Part shown: one piece after another, positions 17,897 to 27,215 of the stretch | Numbering within the stretch: position 1 is the first letter of the stretch | Layout of the letters: each line of letters begins with the position of its first letter | Assembly (NCBI GenBank): GCA_003989085.1 | Contig: RXIV01000002.1 | Coordinates: 186,001 to 250,000, forward strand | Length of the DNA: 64,000 nucleotides | Reading direction: 5' to 3' | Source: Candidatus Competibacteraceae bacterium | GTDB taxonomy: Bacteria; Pseudomonadota; Gammaproteobacteria; Competibacterales; Competibacteraceae | Position numbers and translations under genes: made by a program | Notes under the pieces: model-generated | The model's database searches: none | What the model saw: only the letters and a program-made list of their open reading frames with translations | What the model was told of the DNA's origin: nothing

Positions 17897-17931
17897 CCTT
17901 CGATGTTTTCCGTAGTTTCCGTGGAAAACAT
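17897..17931. repeat. dispersed palindromic repeat, copy A
   Basis: ATGTTTTCC and GGAAAACAT form a perfect nine-base inverted repeat around GTAGTTTCCGT, between convergent dctP and chemoreceptor genes. Nineteen bases (TTTCCGTAGTTTCCGTGGA) recur exactly at 38412-38430, and the flank CCTTCGATGTTT recurs inverted at 23751-23773. Confidence 0.6.
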
Positions 17932-17984
17932 TTCAGCATGGCCGCAGAACGAATGCTGACCAAACCACAGCCCACGACCACCGT

Positions 17985-19448
17985 TCACGCCAGCGCGTAA
18001 CCAATTCGGAAACCGCCCCAATGTTGATCGCCAACGAAAATCGGCACCGACAGATCAAACATAATCTCACCGGTATCGCGGCGGTAGACCTGAAGCCGAT
18101 AGGGATCGGTATGTGCGCCCACACTGCGGCCCACCCGGTCGTCAAAAATCCGTTTGGTCCGGTTGCCTACCAGGTCTCGCGCCGGATCGCCGGTCAGCGG
18201 CTGAGCAAACCGCCGGTTGTGTGTAGGCACATAGCCATCATGGTTGGCGCAAATAGCGAATACAATCCACGGATGCGACGCTGCGGCCGGTTCCTGGATG
18301 GGGGGCAGCAGCTTGTCACACAGATGATCAAAAGCCGTGTGGTACTTTTGCGGCCGGGTTCCAGTGATGGGCTGGTAATCGCTTGAGAACAAGTTTTCCG
18401 CGCTGATCGCCCCCGAGTGCAAAGCGTCCGCCAAGACTGCGCTGACCGCCTTGGCCGAGGTCGTCGCCAAATCGAAGGCGATGGCATGCCGGATCTCATG
18501 CAAGGGATCTTCGGGTAGCCGGAACAGGCCAACGCAGTCGCGCAATGTATCGGTTGCCTGCTTAAGGGCTTCGCTGCGCTCGGCAATCCGTCCGGCGTTC
18601 TCCAGATTATTCCGACCCAGGGTCAAGACCTGGTTGAGCGAATGGTCGATCGAGACTAGTTCCTGCCCTTGCCCGGTAACACGCTCCGCCATCGATTCCA
18701 TCGCTAAACCCGCCCGCGTCATCAACTCGCCCAGACCGGTCAGAACTTGTTGTGTTTCCGCAGCGGAGCGTGCGCCACTGCTTACTGCACTGCTCGTCTC
18801 ACCAATGATGACCCGCACATCGCGGGCAGCGGCGGCAGTGCGCACCGCCAGTTGCCGGATTTCCTGCGCGATTACCGCAAAGCCCTGCCCCAGTTCACCG
18901 GCATGAGCGGCCTCGATGCGGGCATTGATCGACAGGATGTTGGTCTGGAAGGCGACGGTATCGATCACTTCCACGATTTCATGCGCCCGCGCCGAACGCG
19001 ACTCCACCTCGATCATGGCGGTCGCCAGTTCTCGTGCGGCGTCGCTGCCGGCTTGCGCACAACGGTTAGCTTCTTTGGACAGATCAATCACCTCGCGCAA
19101 TTCGTCACGCGCCCCCTGTAAACCTTCCAGCAGTCGTTGGGTCGCGGTGAAAATTGCCGTCAACGCATCCAGCTGGGCTTGGGACTGGGTCGCCAACTCC
19201 CCGTTTTCGCTGGTGATATGGGGGACTTCCTCGGCAATCTGCACGGAGAGGGCCACCGCTTGCCGAATCGCTTCGGAGAGATTGCCAAAGCCGGCGGTCA
19301 ATCGTCGGCTCATTTCAGTTTCCGGCTCACCTGAAGGCGTCGTGAAATTGAGATCACAACCTTTCAATTGGTTGGCAACCCGGTCAAGCAAGGCGCGCTC
19401 GCCGCCGATCATGAACCTGTGAATCATATCCAACCAAAGATTAATCAT
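17985..19448 (-). CDS. soluble methyl-accepting chemotaxis protein with C-terminal sensor domain
   Basis: 487 residues. The ATG of MINLWLDM is preferred because GGAGAG lies six bases upstream, while an earlier ATG precedes that site. There is no transmembrane segment. The central signalling hairpin (about 150-215) contains FQTNILSINARIEAAHAGE, close to the conserved MCP tip, with flanking coiled coils. The C-terminal 120 residues (HNRRFAQPLTGDPARDLVGN, RRIFDDR-like, then WGGFRIGY) form the small sensor domain found at the end of some cytoplasmic chemoreceptors. Its position between dctP and dctMQ suggests it monitors the same carboxylate or the resulting energy state. No che genes are in the window. 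Confidence 0.9.
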   Translation of the reverse strand: MINLWLDMIHRFMIGGERALLDRVANQLKGCDLNFTTPSGEPETEMSRRLTAGFGNLSEAIRQAVALSVQIAEEVPHITSENGELATQSQAQLDALTAIFTATQRLLEGLQGARDELREVIDLSKEANRCAQAGSDAARELATAMIEVESRSARAHEIVEVIDTVAFQTNILSINARIEAAHAGELGQGFAVIAQEIRQLAVRTAAAARDVRVIIGETSSAVSSGARSAAETQQVLTGLGELMTRAGLAMESMAERVTGQGQELVSIDHSLNQVLTLGRNNLENAGRIAERSEALKQATDTLRDCVGLFRLPEDPLHEIRHAIAFDLATTSAKAVSAVLADALHSGAISAENLFSSDYQPITGTRPQKYHTAFDHLCDKLLPPIQEPAAASHPWIVFAICANHDGYVPTHNRRFAQPLTGDPARDLVGNRTKRIFDDRVGRSVGAHTDPYRLQVYRRDTGEIMFDLSVPIFVGDQHWGGFRIGYALA

Positions 19449-19629
19449 TGTTTCTCTCCACATTTATGCCGCCAGGACTTTCGTTTTCTGGCTCAAGAAT
19501 CGTTCAGGGTGAGCCGGATGAACCTCGCTGTTCATCATTCAATGGCCTTGCGGCTGCTTGGCGGGCGCGCCGCTCAAGGTAAACAGACCGGGGAAAGTCC
19601 TGGCCGCCTTCGGGCCGGAGCGTCCTTCC

Positions 19630-21099
19630 TCAGTTGCCCTGCTTTGGCGGCAATCTGGGCAATTGTTTAAACAAGTCCGCCGCATCCTCTGGCGGCGAAC
19701 CCGCACCGCTTCGATTCTCCAGCGGAGCTAGAAATTGCACCGGCGTCGGGCCATTGCTCTGCACTGGACGATCCAGCCCGATAGTCACCAGCGCCGGAAA
19801 GGCGATAATCAGCGTCACCATGATCACCTGAATCACCACAAACGGCACAGCGCCCCAATAGATTTCGCTGGTCCGCACCACCGGCGGCGCGACACTCCGC
19901 AAATAGAACAGCGCAAAGCCGAACGGTGGGTGCATGAATGAAGTTTGCATGTTCACCCCCATCAGAATGCCGAACCAGACCAGATCGATGCCGAGCTTTT
20001 CCGCCACTGGGGCCAGCAACGGCAAAATGATGAAACTGATCTCGAAGAAATCGAGAAAGAAAGCCAGCAGAAACACCAGGAGGTTAACGATAATCAGAAA
20101 GCCCAACGCACCACCCGGCAGGTTCAATAACAGATGCTCCACCCACAGATCGCCATTGACCCCGCGAAACACCAGGCTGAACACGCTAGAACCGATCAGG
20201 ATGAAGATCACAAAACTGGTGATTTTGGCGGTGGCCTCCATCGACTGGCGCAGCAGCGTCATATCCAGCTTACCCTTAACTAGCGCCAGTCCCAGCGCTC
20301 CGACTCCACCCAGCGCTCCGCCCTCCGTCGGTGTGGCCCAGCCGATGAAGATGCTGCCCAGCACCAAGAAGATCAGCGCTAGAGGTGGAACCATCGCTAC
20401 GATCACCCGCTGGAACAGTTTCCAACCGCGCAGGGTACGAGCCTCCGGCGGCAAGGCCGGAGCGAGATGTGGGCGAAATATCGTATTCAGGAACACCCAG
20501 CCGACGTATAGCCCGGTCAGAACCAGGCCGGGAATAAACGCGCCCTTGTACATATCGCCGACCGAGCGACCCAGCACATCGGCCATTACGATCAACACCA
20601 GCGACGGCGGGATGATTTGCGCCAGGGTGCCCGCAGCAGCAATTACCCCGGAAGCCAGCGCCCGGTCATAGCCGTAGCGCAGCATGATCGGCAGCGAAAT
20701 CAGCCCCATTGCAATCACTGAAGCCGCCACAACACCCGTAGTCGCTGCCAGCAACGCTCCGACGAAAATCACTGCATAGGCCAGCCCGCCGCGAACGCCT
20801 CCGAATAACTGGCCGATGGTGTCCAGCAGATCCTCGGCCATCCCGCTGCGCTCCAGCACCAGCCCCATGAAGGTGAAAAACGGGATCGCCAGCAAGATCT
20901 CGTTTTTCATAATTCCGAACACCCGATCAGGGAAAGCTTGCAACAGATTGGGTGTCAGCAAGCCCAGCTCCATCCCGAGCAGACCGAAAGTCATCCCAAC
21001 CGCCGCCAGCGAAAAGGTGACCGGGTAGCCGATCAGCAGAAACAGCAGCAGCGCCGTAAACATGATGGGCGCCATGTTGGCGATCAGGAATTCCGCCAT
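19630..21099 (-). CDS. dctM: TRAP transporter large permease (DctM)
   Basis: 489 residues of almost continuous hydrophobic helices (at least 12), as in DctM/SiaM large subunits. Typical motifs are GLVLERSGMAEDLLDTIG, GGVRGGLAYAVIFVGALLA and IPPSLVLIVMADVLG. It catalyses sodium- or proton-coupled import of organic acids handed over by the periplasmic binding protein. It follows dctQ with only two bases between the genes. The C-terminus carries about 60 extra polar, proline-rich residues beyond the last helix, longer than usual. The cognate dctP is on the opposite strand beyond a chemoreceptor gene. Confidence 0.95.
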   Translation of the reverse strand: MAEFLIANMAPIMFTALLLFLLIGYPVTFSLAAVGMTFGLLGMELGLLTPNLLQAFPDRVFGIMKNEILLAIPFFTFMGLVLERSGMAEDLLDTIGQLFGGVRGGLAYAVIFVGALLAATTGVVAASVIAMGLISLPIMLRYGYDRALASGVIAAAGTLAQIIPPSLVLIVMADVLGRSVGDMYKGAFIPGLVLTGLYVGWVFLNTIFRPHLAPALPPEARTLRGWKLFQRVIVAMVPPLALIFLVLGSIFIGWATPTEGGALGGVGALGLALVKGKLDMTLLRQSMEATAKITSFVIFILIGSSVFSLVFRGVNGDLWVEHLLLNLPGGALGFLIIVNLLVFLLAFFLDFFEISFIILPLLAPVAEKLGIDLVWFGILMGVNMQTSFMHPPFGFALFYLRSVAPPVVRTSEIYWGAVPFVVIQVIMVTLIIAFPALVTIGLDRPVQSNGPTPVQFLAPLENRSGAGSPPEDAADLFKQLPRLPPKQGN

Positions 21100-21101
21100 C
21101 G

Positions 21102-21638
21102 CTAATGCTCTCCCTGGTGGAATCCGGGTAACGGACGGGCGCCGGTCAGCACGGCAAGGTTCTTGATGATTTCAGAGACGCCTTGCAGGCTCAGCAGGAT
21201 GAATGCGACGGGAATGGCGAACTTGAGCGGCCACCAGAGCAGCCCGCCCGGATTGGGCGAGGCCTCGCGGGTCTGGAAAGCGATCAGGAAGAAATTCCAG
21301 GAATCCACCGCGATCAGCAGGCACACCGGTAACAGGAACAGCAAACTGCCGAGAATATCGATCCAGACTCGAACCACCGACGGCAACCGTGAGGAGAGAA
21401 TATCGATGCGGACATGGCCTCCTTCACGCAGGGTCCAGGCCGCGCAGAACAGAAAGACCAGGCCAAACATAAACCATTGTGCTTCCAGCAGGGCATTGGA
21501 ACCCCAGTCCAATACATAGCGCAGGGTTGCCGCCAAGGCGCCGATCAAGGTGCAAAACAGAATCAGCCAACTCATCCAGCGACCGATAGCCGTGTTGAGG
21601 GCGTCAATCGCTGCCGCGATGCGGAGCAGGAATTTCAT
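21102..21638 (-). CDS. dctQ: TRAP transporter small permease (DctQ)
   Basis: 178 residues with four predicted transmembrane helices, the standard topology of the small membrane subunit. LRYVLDWGSNALLEAQWFMF and the following AAWTLREGGHVRIDI are characteristic DctQ signatures. It stabilises and orients the large permease and probably helps dock the binding protein. First gene of the dctQM operon. About 110 bases separate it from the divergent ubiD gene, and that gap must hold both promoters. Confidence 0.93.
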   Translation of the reverse strand: MKFLLRIAAAIDALNTAIGRWMSWLILFCTLIGALAATLRYVLDWGSNALLEAQWFMFGLVFLFCAAWTLREGGHVRIDILSSRLPSVVRVWIDILGSLLFLLPVCLLIAVDSWNFFLIAFQTREASPNPGGLLWWPLKFAIPVAFILLSLQGVSEIIKNLAVLTGARPLPGFHQGEH

Positions 21639-21750
21639 GGCGTCTCCCGGACTGCGGGTTACAAGTTTTGATCAAGTGTAGTTGGCGTTGCCGGGGATCA
21701 AAGCGGTTTGCTGCTAAACTGATCGCCCCGGTTTTGCGAGACCTTCCACC

Positions 21751-23214
21751 ATGCACTACCAGGATTTACGCGATTTCATTACCCAACTGGAACGGCTGGG
21801 CGAGTTAAAACGGATTCAGGTTGCGGTCGATCCAAAACTGGAAATGACCGAGATCGGTGACCGGGTATTACGTGCGGGTGGCCCGGCGCTGTTATTTGAA
21901 CAACCTAAAGGTTATGCCATTCCAGTGCTGACCAATCTGTTTGGAACGCCGAAACGGGTAGCGCTGGGGATGGGTGCGACGGATGTGGCGGCGTTGCGGG
22001 AAGTCGGCAAATTGCTGGCTTTTCTCAAGGAACCCGACCCGCCCAAGGGCTGGCGCGATGCTTGGGAGAAGTTACCGGTCTTTAAGAAGGTGCTGGATAT
22101 GGCCCCGAAGAAGATCAGCCGGCCACCCTGTCAGGAGCGCGTGATTGAAGGGCCGGACGTGGATTTGGCGCGATTGCCAATCCAGCACTGCTGGCCGGAG
22201 GACGCCGGGCCGCTGATCACCTGGGGGCTGGTGGTGACCAAAGGGCCACAGAAGCCACGGCAGAACCTGGGCATTTACCGCCAGCAGGTCATTGGGCGTA
22301 ACCGGGTGATCATGCGCTGGCTGGCGCAACGAGGCGGGGCGCTGGATTTCCGCGAATGGCAACAGGCTAAACCCGGCGAGCCGTTCCCGGTAGCGGTAGC
22401 GCTGGGCGCCGACCCCGCCACCATTCTGGCCGCAGTCACGCCAGTGCCGGATACCTTGGCGGAATACGCCTTCGCCGGATTATTACGAGGCTCTCGGACG
22501 GAATTAGCGCAATGTCTGGGCAGCGAATTACAAGTGCCGGCTTCAGCAGAATTTGTGCTGGAAGGGCATATTGCGCCGGGCGATACGGCATTGGAAGGAC
22601 CCTTTGGTGATCATACCGGCTATTATAATGAAATAGATCGTTTCCCCGTCTTCACTATTGACCGGATAACGCACCGCAATCACCCGATTTATCACAGCAC
22701 CTATACCGGTCGCCCGCCTGATGAACCAGCTATTCTTGGTGTGGCGCTGAATGAAGTTTTCGTACCCATTCTGCAAAAACAGTTTCCAGAAATTGTCGAT
22801 TTTTATCTACCGCCGGAAGGCTGTTCTTATCGGTTAGCGGTCGTGTCTTTGCGAAAACAGTATCCCGGTCATGCCAAGCGGATCATGCTTGGCATCTGGT
22901 CTTTTCTGCGCCAGTTTATGTACACAAAATTTGTAATTGTAGTGGATGATGATGTCAATATCCGCGACTGGAAAGATGTCATTTGGGCGATGACTACCCG
23001 TATGGATCCTGCGCGGGATACAGTGATTATCGAGAATACGCCAATTGATTATCTGGATTTTGCTTCGCCAGTGTCGGGGCTTGGATCAAAAATCGGTCTT
23101 GACGCCACTAATAAATGGCCGGGCGAAACGACGCGGGAATGGGGCCGACCCCTGACGATGAGTCCGGCAGTAAAACAGCGGGTCGATGCGCTATGGGGGG
23201 AGTTGGGGTTGTAA
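21751..23214 (+). CDS. ubiD: UbiD-family 4-hydroxy-3-polyprenylbenzoate decarboxylase
   Basis: 487 residues, the normal length for UbiD. Recognisable stretches are [20 protein letters not shown] at the start, the prenyl-FMN/metal-binding region [19 protein letters not shown], and [36 protein letters not shown] and [18 protein letters not shown]. The enzyme uses prenylated FMN to decarboxylate the ring in ubiquinone synthesis. The presence of ratA (a CoQ-binding START protein) and bc1 genes fits a ubiquinone-based respiratory chain. The partner ubiX is not in the window. Codon usage becomes somewhat AT-richer in the last third. Confidence 0.95.
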   Translation: MHYQDLRDFITQLERLGELKRIQVAVDPKLEMTEIGDRVLRAGGPALLFEQPKGYAIPVLTNLFGTPKRVALGMGATDVAALREVGKLLAFLKEPDPPKGWRDAWEKLPVFKKVLDMAPKKISRPPCQERVIEGPDVDLARLPIQHCWPEDAGPLITWGLVVTKGPQKPRQNLGIYRQQVIGRNRVIMRWLAQRGGALDFREWQQAKPGEPFPVAVALGADPATILAAVTPVPDTLAEYAFAGLLRGSRTELAQCLGSELQVPASAEFVLEGHIAPGDTALEGPFGDHTGYYNEIDRFPVFTIDRITHRNHPIYHSTYTGRPPDEPAILGVALNEVFVPILQKQFPEIVDFYLPPEGCSYRLAVVSLRKQYPGHAKRIMLGIWSFLRQFMYTKFVIVVDDDVNIRDWKDVIWAMTTRMDPARDTVIIENTPIDYLDFASPVSGLGSKIGLDATNKWPGETTREWGRPLTMSPAVKQRVDALWGELGL

Positions 23215-23645
23215 CGACTGAAGATGGCGGAAACAACCATGCTGGAGCCTTTTTTATTGGATACATGGCGATCTGGATGTCAGCCTGTCTGGTTGCAATC
23301 GGCATTTGCATCCGAAATCCAGGCGCATTTTCTTTGCTCCGGCCAGAATACCAGCGGTTCCTGCTGGCGCCGTGGAAAATCGCCACCTTTGCGATGGCAA
23401 CGGCAGGACTGACGATCATTGCGCCCTATAGCGGCGATCCTACTTGGGACTATGTTGACGCCCTGTTCATGTCCATCCTGACATTTTGTGGAGCGCCTTG
23501 GGTGGTTGGCGTGATCTACCTGTGCGCTAGAAGGCGACGGTCTTTGACCCACCTGTTTGTTGCTTTATGCCTTGGCCTGTTTTCAGTTAGTTGGTCATAT
23601 GATTTTTACATTCTGATGCGCGATGGCTTTTATCCGGCAACCTAG
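23193..23645 (+). CDS. small unidentified membrane protein overlapping the end of ubiD
   Basis: About 150 residues with four hydrophobic segments (beginning around [20 protein letters not shown]). The family is not recognised. The start is uncertain. The ATG chosen overlaps the last 22 bases of ubiD and keeps the first helix whole, whereas the ATG at 23265 would cut into it. Neither has a convincing ribosome-binding site, so coupling to ubiD translation is plausible. The topology, with charged loops and a short C-terminus, gives no function. Confidence 0.5.
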   Translation: MGGVGVVTTEDGGNNHAGAFFIGYMAIWMSACLVAIGICIRNPGAFSLLRPEYQRFLLAPWKIATFAMATAGLTIIAPYSGDPTWDYVDALFMSILTFCGAPWVVGVIYLCARRRRSLTHLFVALCLGLFSVSWSYDFYILMRDGFYPAT

Positions 23646-24082
23646 TTCGCAAACATTTTTGCCTCATTGTCTCTGTATATTCCCGCTGGTCTGTTGTGGA
23701 ATCTCGACTGGCGGCCTAATCGTGGCTTTTGCCCTGGTAGCCGACTGTTATTTTCCACGGGAAACATCGAAGGGCGCGGAGATTGGAATACTGTTCGCAG
23801 AAGGCCGGCCTGGCGGTTCATGGCGCGTGGCGACGATCATTAGCCTTCGCGATCTGCAAGCGGCGCATAGACCCCATACTCGCACTGCGGTATATTTTCG
23901 TCGTACCGCAGGAACCAGACCCTTCGCACCGGCTCATCCCGCCGATCCCGTGATCCGCCCGACGTGCGCCCCTATCGTAGTTCATGATCGGGTTCCGGCG
24001 AGCGCGAAACCGTGGACACTCCCTCATTAAATTCAGGTTGCCCATCACCAATGAACGATAAATCGACAACAGGAGACTGCGT
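23646..24082 (+). other. 437-base gap upstream of the bc1 operon
   Basis: No convincing gene. It holds an inverted copy of a dispersed repeat (23751-23773), a frame without ribosome-binding site or family resemblance, and, just before petA, the Shine-Dalgarno AGGAG seven bases from the ATG. The petABC promoter should lie here, but no clear -35/-10 pair stands out. Confidence 0.6.
23751..23773 (-). repeat. dispersed repeat, copy C (inverted relative to copy A)
   Basis: On the minus strand it reads CCTTCGATGTTT then CCCGTGGAAAA, matching the flanks of the copy at 17897-17931 but lacking the central eight bases. Confidence 0.5.
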
Positions 24083-24682
24083 ATGAGCACGGTAGATGCC
24101 GTCAATCCCGGCAGACGCCGCTTTTTGACTCTCACCGCGACCGTCGTCGGTGGCGTCGGCGCGGCCTTCGTCGCCGTTCCTTTTCTGAAGTCATGGTCGC
24201 CCAGCGAGCGCGCCAAAGCTGCTGGCGCGCCGGTAGAAGCCGACATCAGCAAGCTGGAAGAAGGTGCGCTGATGACTGTCGAATGGCGCGGCAAGCCGGT
24301 CTGGTTGCTGAAACGCTCTAAAAAAATGCTCGATGACCTGCCCGGACTCAAGGGCCAGTTGCTCGATCCTGATTCCAGCACCGCCAGCCAGCAGCCCAAA
24401 TATGCTCAGAACATCGACCGCTCAATCAAGCCTGAGGTCTTGGTGCTGGTCGGTATTTGCACCCATCTGGGCTGTTCGCCGACCTTCCGCCCCGACATTG
24501 CGCCCGCTGACCTGGGACCAGAATGGAAAGGCGGTTTCTTCTGTCCTTGCCACGGTTCGCGCTTCGACCTGGCCGGGCGGGTTTACAAGGGGGTGCCCGC
24601 GCCGAAGAACCTTGAGGTGCCGTCCTACCGGTTCCTGAGCGAATCGCGGGTATTGATCGGCGTTGATCCGGAGGCTGCATAA
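24083..24682 (+). CDS. petA: ubiquinol-cytochrome c reductase Rieske iron-sulfur subunit
   Basis: 199 residues. The N-terminal [14 protein letters not shown] is a Tat-type signal anchor that stays as the membrane helix. The [2Fe-2S] ligands are in CTHLGC (near 127-132) and CPCHGS (near 154-159), with the disulfide Cys included and the conserved [13 protein letters not shown] context. The subunit takes electrons from ubiquinol at the Qo site of the bc1 complex and passes them to cytochrome c1. AGGAG lies seven bases upstream. It is the first gene of petABC, with its stop overlapping petB by one base (TAATG). Confidence 0.98.
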   Translation: MSTVDAVNPGRRRFLTLTATVVGGVGAAFVAVPFLKSWSPSERAKAAGAPVEADISKLEEGALMTVEWRGKPVWLLKRSKKMLDDLPGLKGQLLDPDSSTASQQPKYAQNIDRSIKPEVLVLVGICTHLGCSPTFRPDIAPADLGPEWKGGFFCPCHGSRFDLAGRVYKGVPAPKNLEVPSYRFLSESRVLIGVDPEAA

Positions 24683-25923
24683 TGGCAAACACCCAAGGCA
24701 CAACTGGCTTGGTCGGCTGGATTGACGAGCGTTTTCCGCTGACCAAGATGATGCGCGAGCATCTGACCGAGTACTACGCGCCGAAGAATTTTAACTTCTG
24801 GTACTTCTTCGGCTCATTAGCGATCCTGGTGCTGGTTAATCAGATTTTGACCGGCATCTGGCTCACCATGAACTACAAACCCGCCGCCGCCGATGCTTTC
24901 GCCTCGGTGGAATACATCATGCGCGACGTGGACTGGGGCTGGCTGATTCGCTACATGCACTCGACCGGTGCTTCGGCCTTCTTCATCGTGGTCTATCTGC
25001 ACATGTTCCGGGCGCTGATCTACGGCTCCTATAAAAAACCGCGTGAATTAATCTGGATTTTCGGTGTGGTGATCTTCCTGTGCTTGATGGCGGAAGCCTT
25101 CATGGGCTATTTGCTGCCCTGGGGCCAAATGTCATTCTGGGGGGCACAGGTGATTATCAACCTGTTCAGCGCTATTCCGGTGATTGGCCCGGATCTGTCG
25201 GTGTGGATTCGTGGCGACTATGTGGTCTCTGATGTCACCCTGAACCGGTTTTTCTCGCTGCATGTCATCGCAGTGCCGCTGGTGCTGCTGGGATTGGTAG
25301 TGGCGCATATCATCGCCCTGCACGAAGTCGGCTCCAACAATCCCGATGGCGTCGAGATCAAGAAAGTCAAAGGCAAGGATGGCAAGCCGCTGGATGGGAT
25401 TCCGTTCCATCCCTACTACACGGTCAAGGATTTGCTCGGTGTGATGGTGTTTCTGATTTTCTTCGCCTTGATCATCTTTTTTATGCCGGAAATGGGCGGC
25501 TATTTCCTTGAGCATCCCAACTTTGATCCGGCTGACCCGATGAAAACCCCGCCGCATATTGCCCCGGTGTGGTACTTCACCCCGTTTTACGCGATTCTGC
25601 GGGCGGTGCCGTCTTTTGCCGGAACCCAGGTCTGGGGCGTCCTGGCGATGGGTGGCGCGATTGTGATGTTGTTCTTCCTGCCGTGGCTGGATCGCAGTCC
25701 AGTAAAATCAATCCGTTATCGCGGTCTGGTATTCAAGCTGGCGCTGGCGGCGTTCGTGATCTCGTTCCTGATTTTGGGTTATCTGGGTGCGCTGCCCACT
25801 ACCCCGGAACGCACCACACTCGCCCAAATCTGCTCGATCATCTACTTCGCGTTCTTCTTCGCGCTGCCGATCCTGCCGGCGATTGAAAAGACCAAACCGG
25901 TACCGGAAAGGGTGACAAAATGA
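24682..25923 (+). CDS. petB: cytochrome b subunit of the bc1 complex
   Basis: 413 residues with eight transmembrane helices, the full-length mitochondrial/proteobacterial type (not split as in b6f). Haem-ligand His residues sit in YMHSTGASAFFIVVYLHMFR and FFSLHVIAVPLVLLGLVVAH. The Qo signature appears in WGAQVIINLFSAIP, and PEW is replaced by the alternative PVWYFTPFYAILRAVP. It carries haems bL and bH and both quinone sites. A 25-residue hydrophilic insertion (EIKKVKGKDGKPLDGIPFHP) before helix E is typical of many proteobacterial cytochromes b. It overlaps petC by four bases. Confidence 0.98.
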   Translation: MANTQGTTGLVGWIDERFPLTKMMREHLTEYYAPKNFNFWYFFGSLAILVLVNQILTGIWLTMNYKPAAADAFASVEYIMRDVDWGWLIRYMHSTGASAFFIVVYLHMFRALIYGSYKKPRELIWIFGVVIFLCLMAEAFMGYLLPWGQMSFWGAQVIINLFSAIPVIGPDLSVWIRGDYVVSDVTLNRFFSLHVIAVPLVLLGLVVAHIIALHEVGSNNPDGVEIKKVKGKDGKPLDGIPFHPYYTVKDLLGVMVFLIFFALIIFFMPEMGGYFLEHPNFDPADPMKTPPHIAPVWYFTPFYAILRAVPSFAGTQVWGVLAMGGAIVMLFFLPWLDRSPVKSIRYRGLVFKLALAAFVISFLILGYLGALPTTPERTTLAQICSIIYFAFFFALPILPAIEKTKPVPERVTK

Positions 25924-26660
25924 AAAAAATCATCATTGCACTGGCCTTGCTGGCCTTGCCGGGGCTGAGTTTGGCTGCGACTGCCGGCTATCCACTGGTG
26001 AAAGCGCCTATTGACCCGCACGACCATGCATCGTTGCAACGCGGCGCCAAACTGTTCGTCAACTACTGCATGGGCTGCCATTCACTAGACTATCAGCGTT
26101 ATAACCGCTTGGGCCGTGACATCGGCCTGACGGACGAGCAGGTCAAGGACAACCTGATCTTCACCGGCGCTAAGGTCGGCGACACCATGAAAAATGCCAT
26201 GCCCAAGGCCGACGCCAAACGCTGGTTTGGGGTGACGCCGCCTGATCTGACCGTGATCGCCCGCTCGCGTGGCGTAGACTATCTCTACAACTACCTGCAA
26301 ACCTTCTATCTGGACCCGACCCGGCCACTCGGCGTCAATAACGCGGTGTTCCCGAATGCCGGGATGCCGCATGTACTGTGGGAATTGCAGGGGTGGCAGA
26401 AACCGGTCTACGCCATGCACGAAGATGCCGCCGGAACCGAGGTCAAGGTACTTAAAGGCTTTGAGCTGGTTCAGCCCGGCAAGCTGAGTCCGCCGGAATA
26501 CAAGGAAGCTACTGCGGATCTGGTTAACTTCCTGGCCTATGTTGGCGAACCGATCAAGCTGGAACGGCAGCGGATTGGTATCTGGGTCTTGCTGTTCCTG
26601 GTGCTGGCGACCGTGGTGTTTTACCTACTCAAGAAAGAGTACTGGAAGGACGTGCATTGA
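25920..26660 (+). CDS. petC: cytochrome c1 subunit of the bc1 complex
   Basis: 246 residues. A Sec signal peptide (MKKIIIALALLALPGLSLA) is followed by the covalent haem site CMGCH near residue 50, within FVNYCMGCHSLDYQRYN. A distal Met ligand is expected in the NAGMPHVLWELQG region. A single C-terminal membrane anchor lies at about 218-238. It accepts electrons from the Rieske protein and passes them to soluble or membrane cytochrome c. It starts inside the last codons of petB (ATGA). Confidence 0.98.
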   Translation: MKKIIIALALLALPGLSLAATAGYPLVKAPIDPHDHASLQRGAKLFVNYCMGCHSLDYQRYNRLGRDIGLTDEQVKDNLIFTGAKVGDTMKNAMPKADAKRWFGVTPPDLTVIARSRGVDYLYNYLQTFYLDPTRPLGVNNAVFPNAGMPHVLWELQGWQKPVYAMHEDAAGTEVKVLKGFELVQPGKLSPPEYKEATADLVNFLAYVGEPIKLERQRIGIWVLLFLVLATVVFYLLKKEYWKDVH

Positions 26661-26769
26661 CAGGCAAGCAGGGATTGGCCAATCCAGGGATTCACACTTT
26701 CCCTGTTATCCCAATCTCTGCCCCTTGCCGTTCTGGATCCCTAACTCCCTGCCTGCTTACTGATCCGCC
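26661..26769. repeat. inverted-repeat-rich spacer between petC and sspB
   Basis: Contains the perfect palindrome GGATTGGCCAATCC and imperfect outer arms (CAGGCAAGCAGGGA against TCCCTGCCTGCTTACTG). A motif GGGATTC...TTTCCCT recurs after sspB at about 27194-27213. In many gammaproteobacteria sspA occupies this position, and here it is absent. Confidence 0.5.
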
Positions 26770-27168
26770 ATGACTCCAACCCGGCCTTACCTGATCCGCG
26801 CTTTGTATGAGTGGATCGAAGACAACAGCATGACGCCTCACCTCTTGGTTAACGCCGAAGCGCCGGGAGTTTCGGTCCCCAAGCAGCATGTGCGCGACGG
26901 GCAAATCGTCCTCAATATCAACGCGGCGGCGGTGCGCGATCTGCGGCTAGGAAACGATTGGATCGAGTTTAGCGCCCGGTTTGGCGGCGTGGCCCGTTCA
27001 GTACAGATTCCGGTGCCAGCAGTGCAGGCGATCTATGCGCGGGAAAACGGCCAAGGGATGGCTTTCGGTGAGGAAAAGGGCAGCGATGAACCGCCAGAAC
27101 CCGATGCACCACCACCGGAAAAACCCGCTGCGCGCGCCCGCAGACCGGTGTTGAAGATCGTAAAGTAG
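26770..27168 (+). CDS. sspB: ClpXP protease specificity-enhancing factor SspB
   Basis: 132 residues. The N-terminal domain is conserved (PYLIRALYEWIEDNSMTPHL, the PKQHVRDGQIVLNINAAAVR strand pair, IEFSARFGGV). It is followed by an acidic, proline-rich flexible tail, and the last residues, basic and hydrophobic (RRPVLKIVK), are the ClpX-docking tail (XB motif). It tethers ssrA-tagged proteins to ClpX. The tmRNA gene for that tag is also in this window, and its tag keeps the AND...Y positions read by SspB. It follows petC without the usual sspA between. Confidence 0.95.
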   Translation: MTPTRPYLIRALYEWIEDNSMTPHLLVNAEAPGVSVPKQHVRDGQIVLNINAAAVRDLRLGNDWIEFSARFGGVARSVQIPVPAVQAIYARENGQGMAFGEEKGSDEPPEPDAPPPEKPAARARRPVLKIVK

Positions 27169-27215
27169 CTGGAATCAGGGAGACAGGAATTAGGGGATTC
27201 TCGCCATTTCCCTAT

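Noticed and set aside
19560..19629. RNase P RNA-like segment (GGGGAAAGTCCTGGCCGCC)
   Set aside because: The match to the GAGGAAAGUCC signature is short and no further conserved helices follow.
23751..23773. Additional parS site
   Set aside because: Similar outer bases, but the central CACGTG is not conserved and the sequence belongs to the dispersed repeat family.
23623..24030. Possible protein-coding gene between ubiD and petA
   Set aside because: No ribosome-binding site, overlaps the preceding small gene, Arg/Pro/His-rich second half, and no recognisable family.
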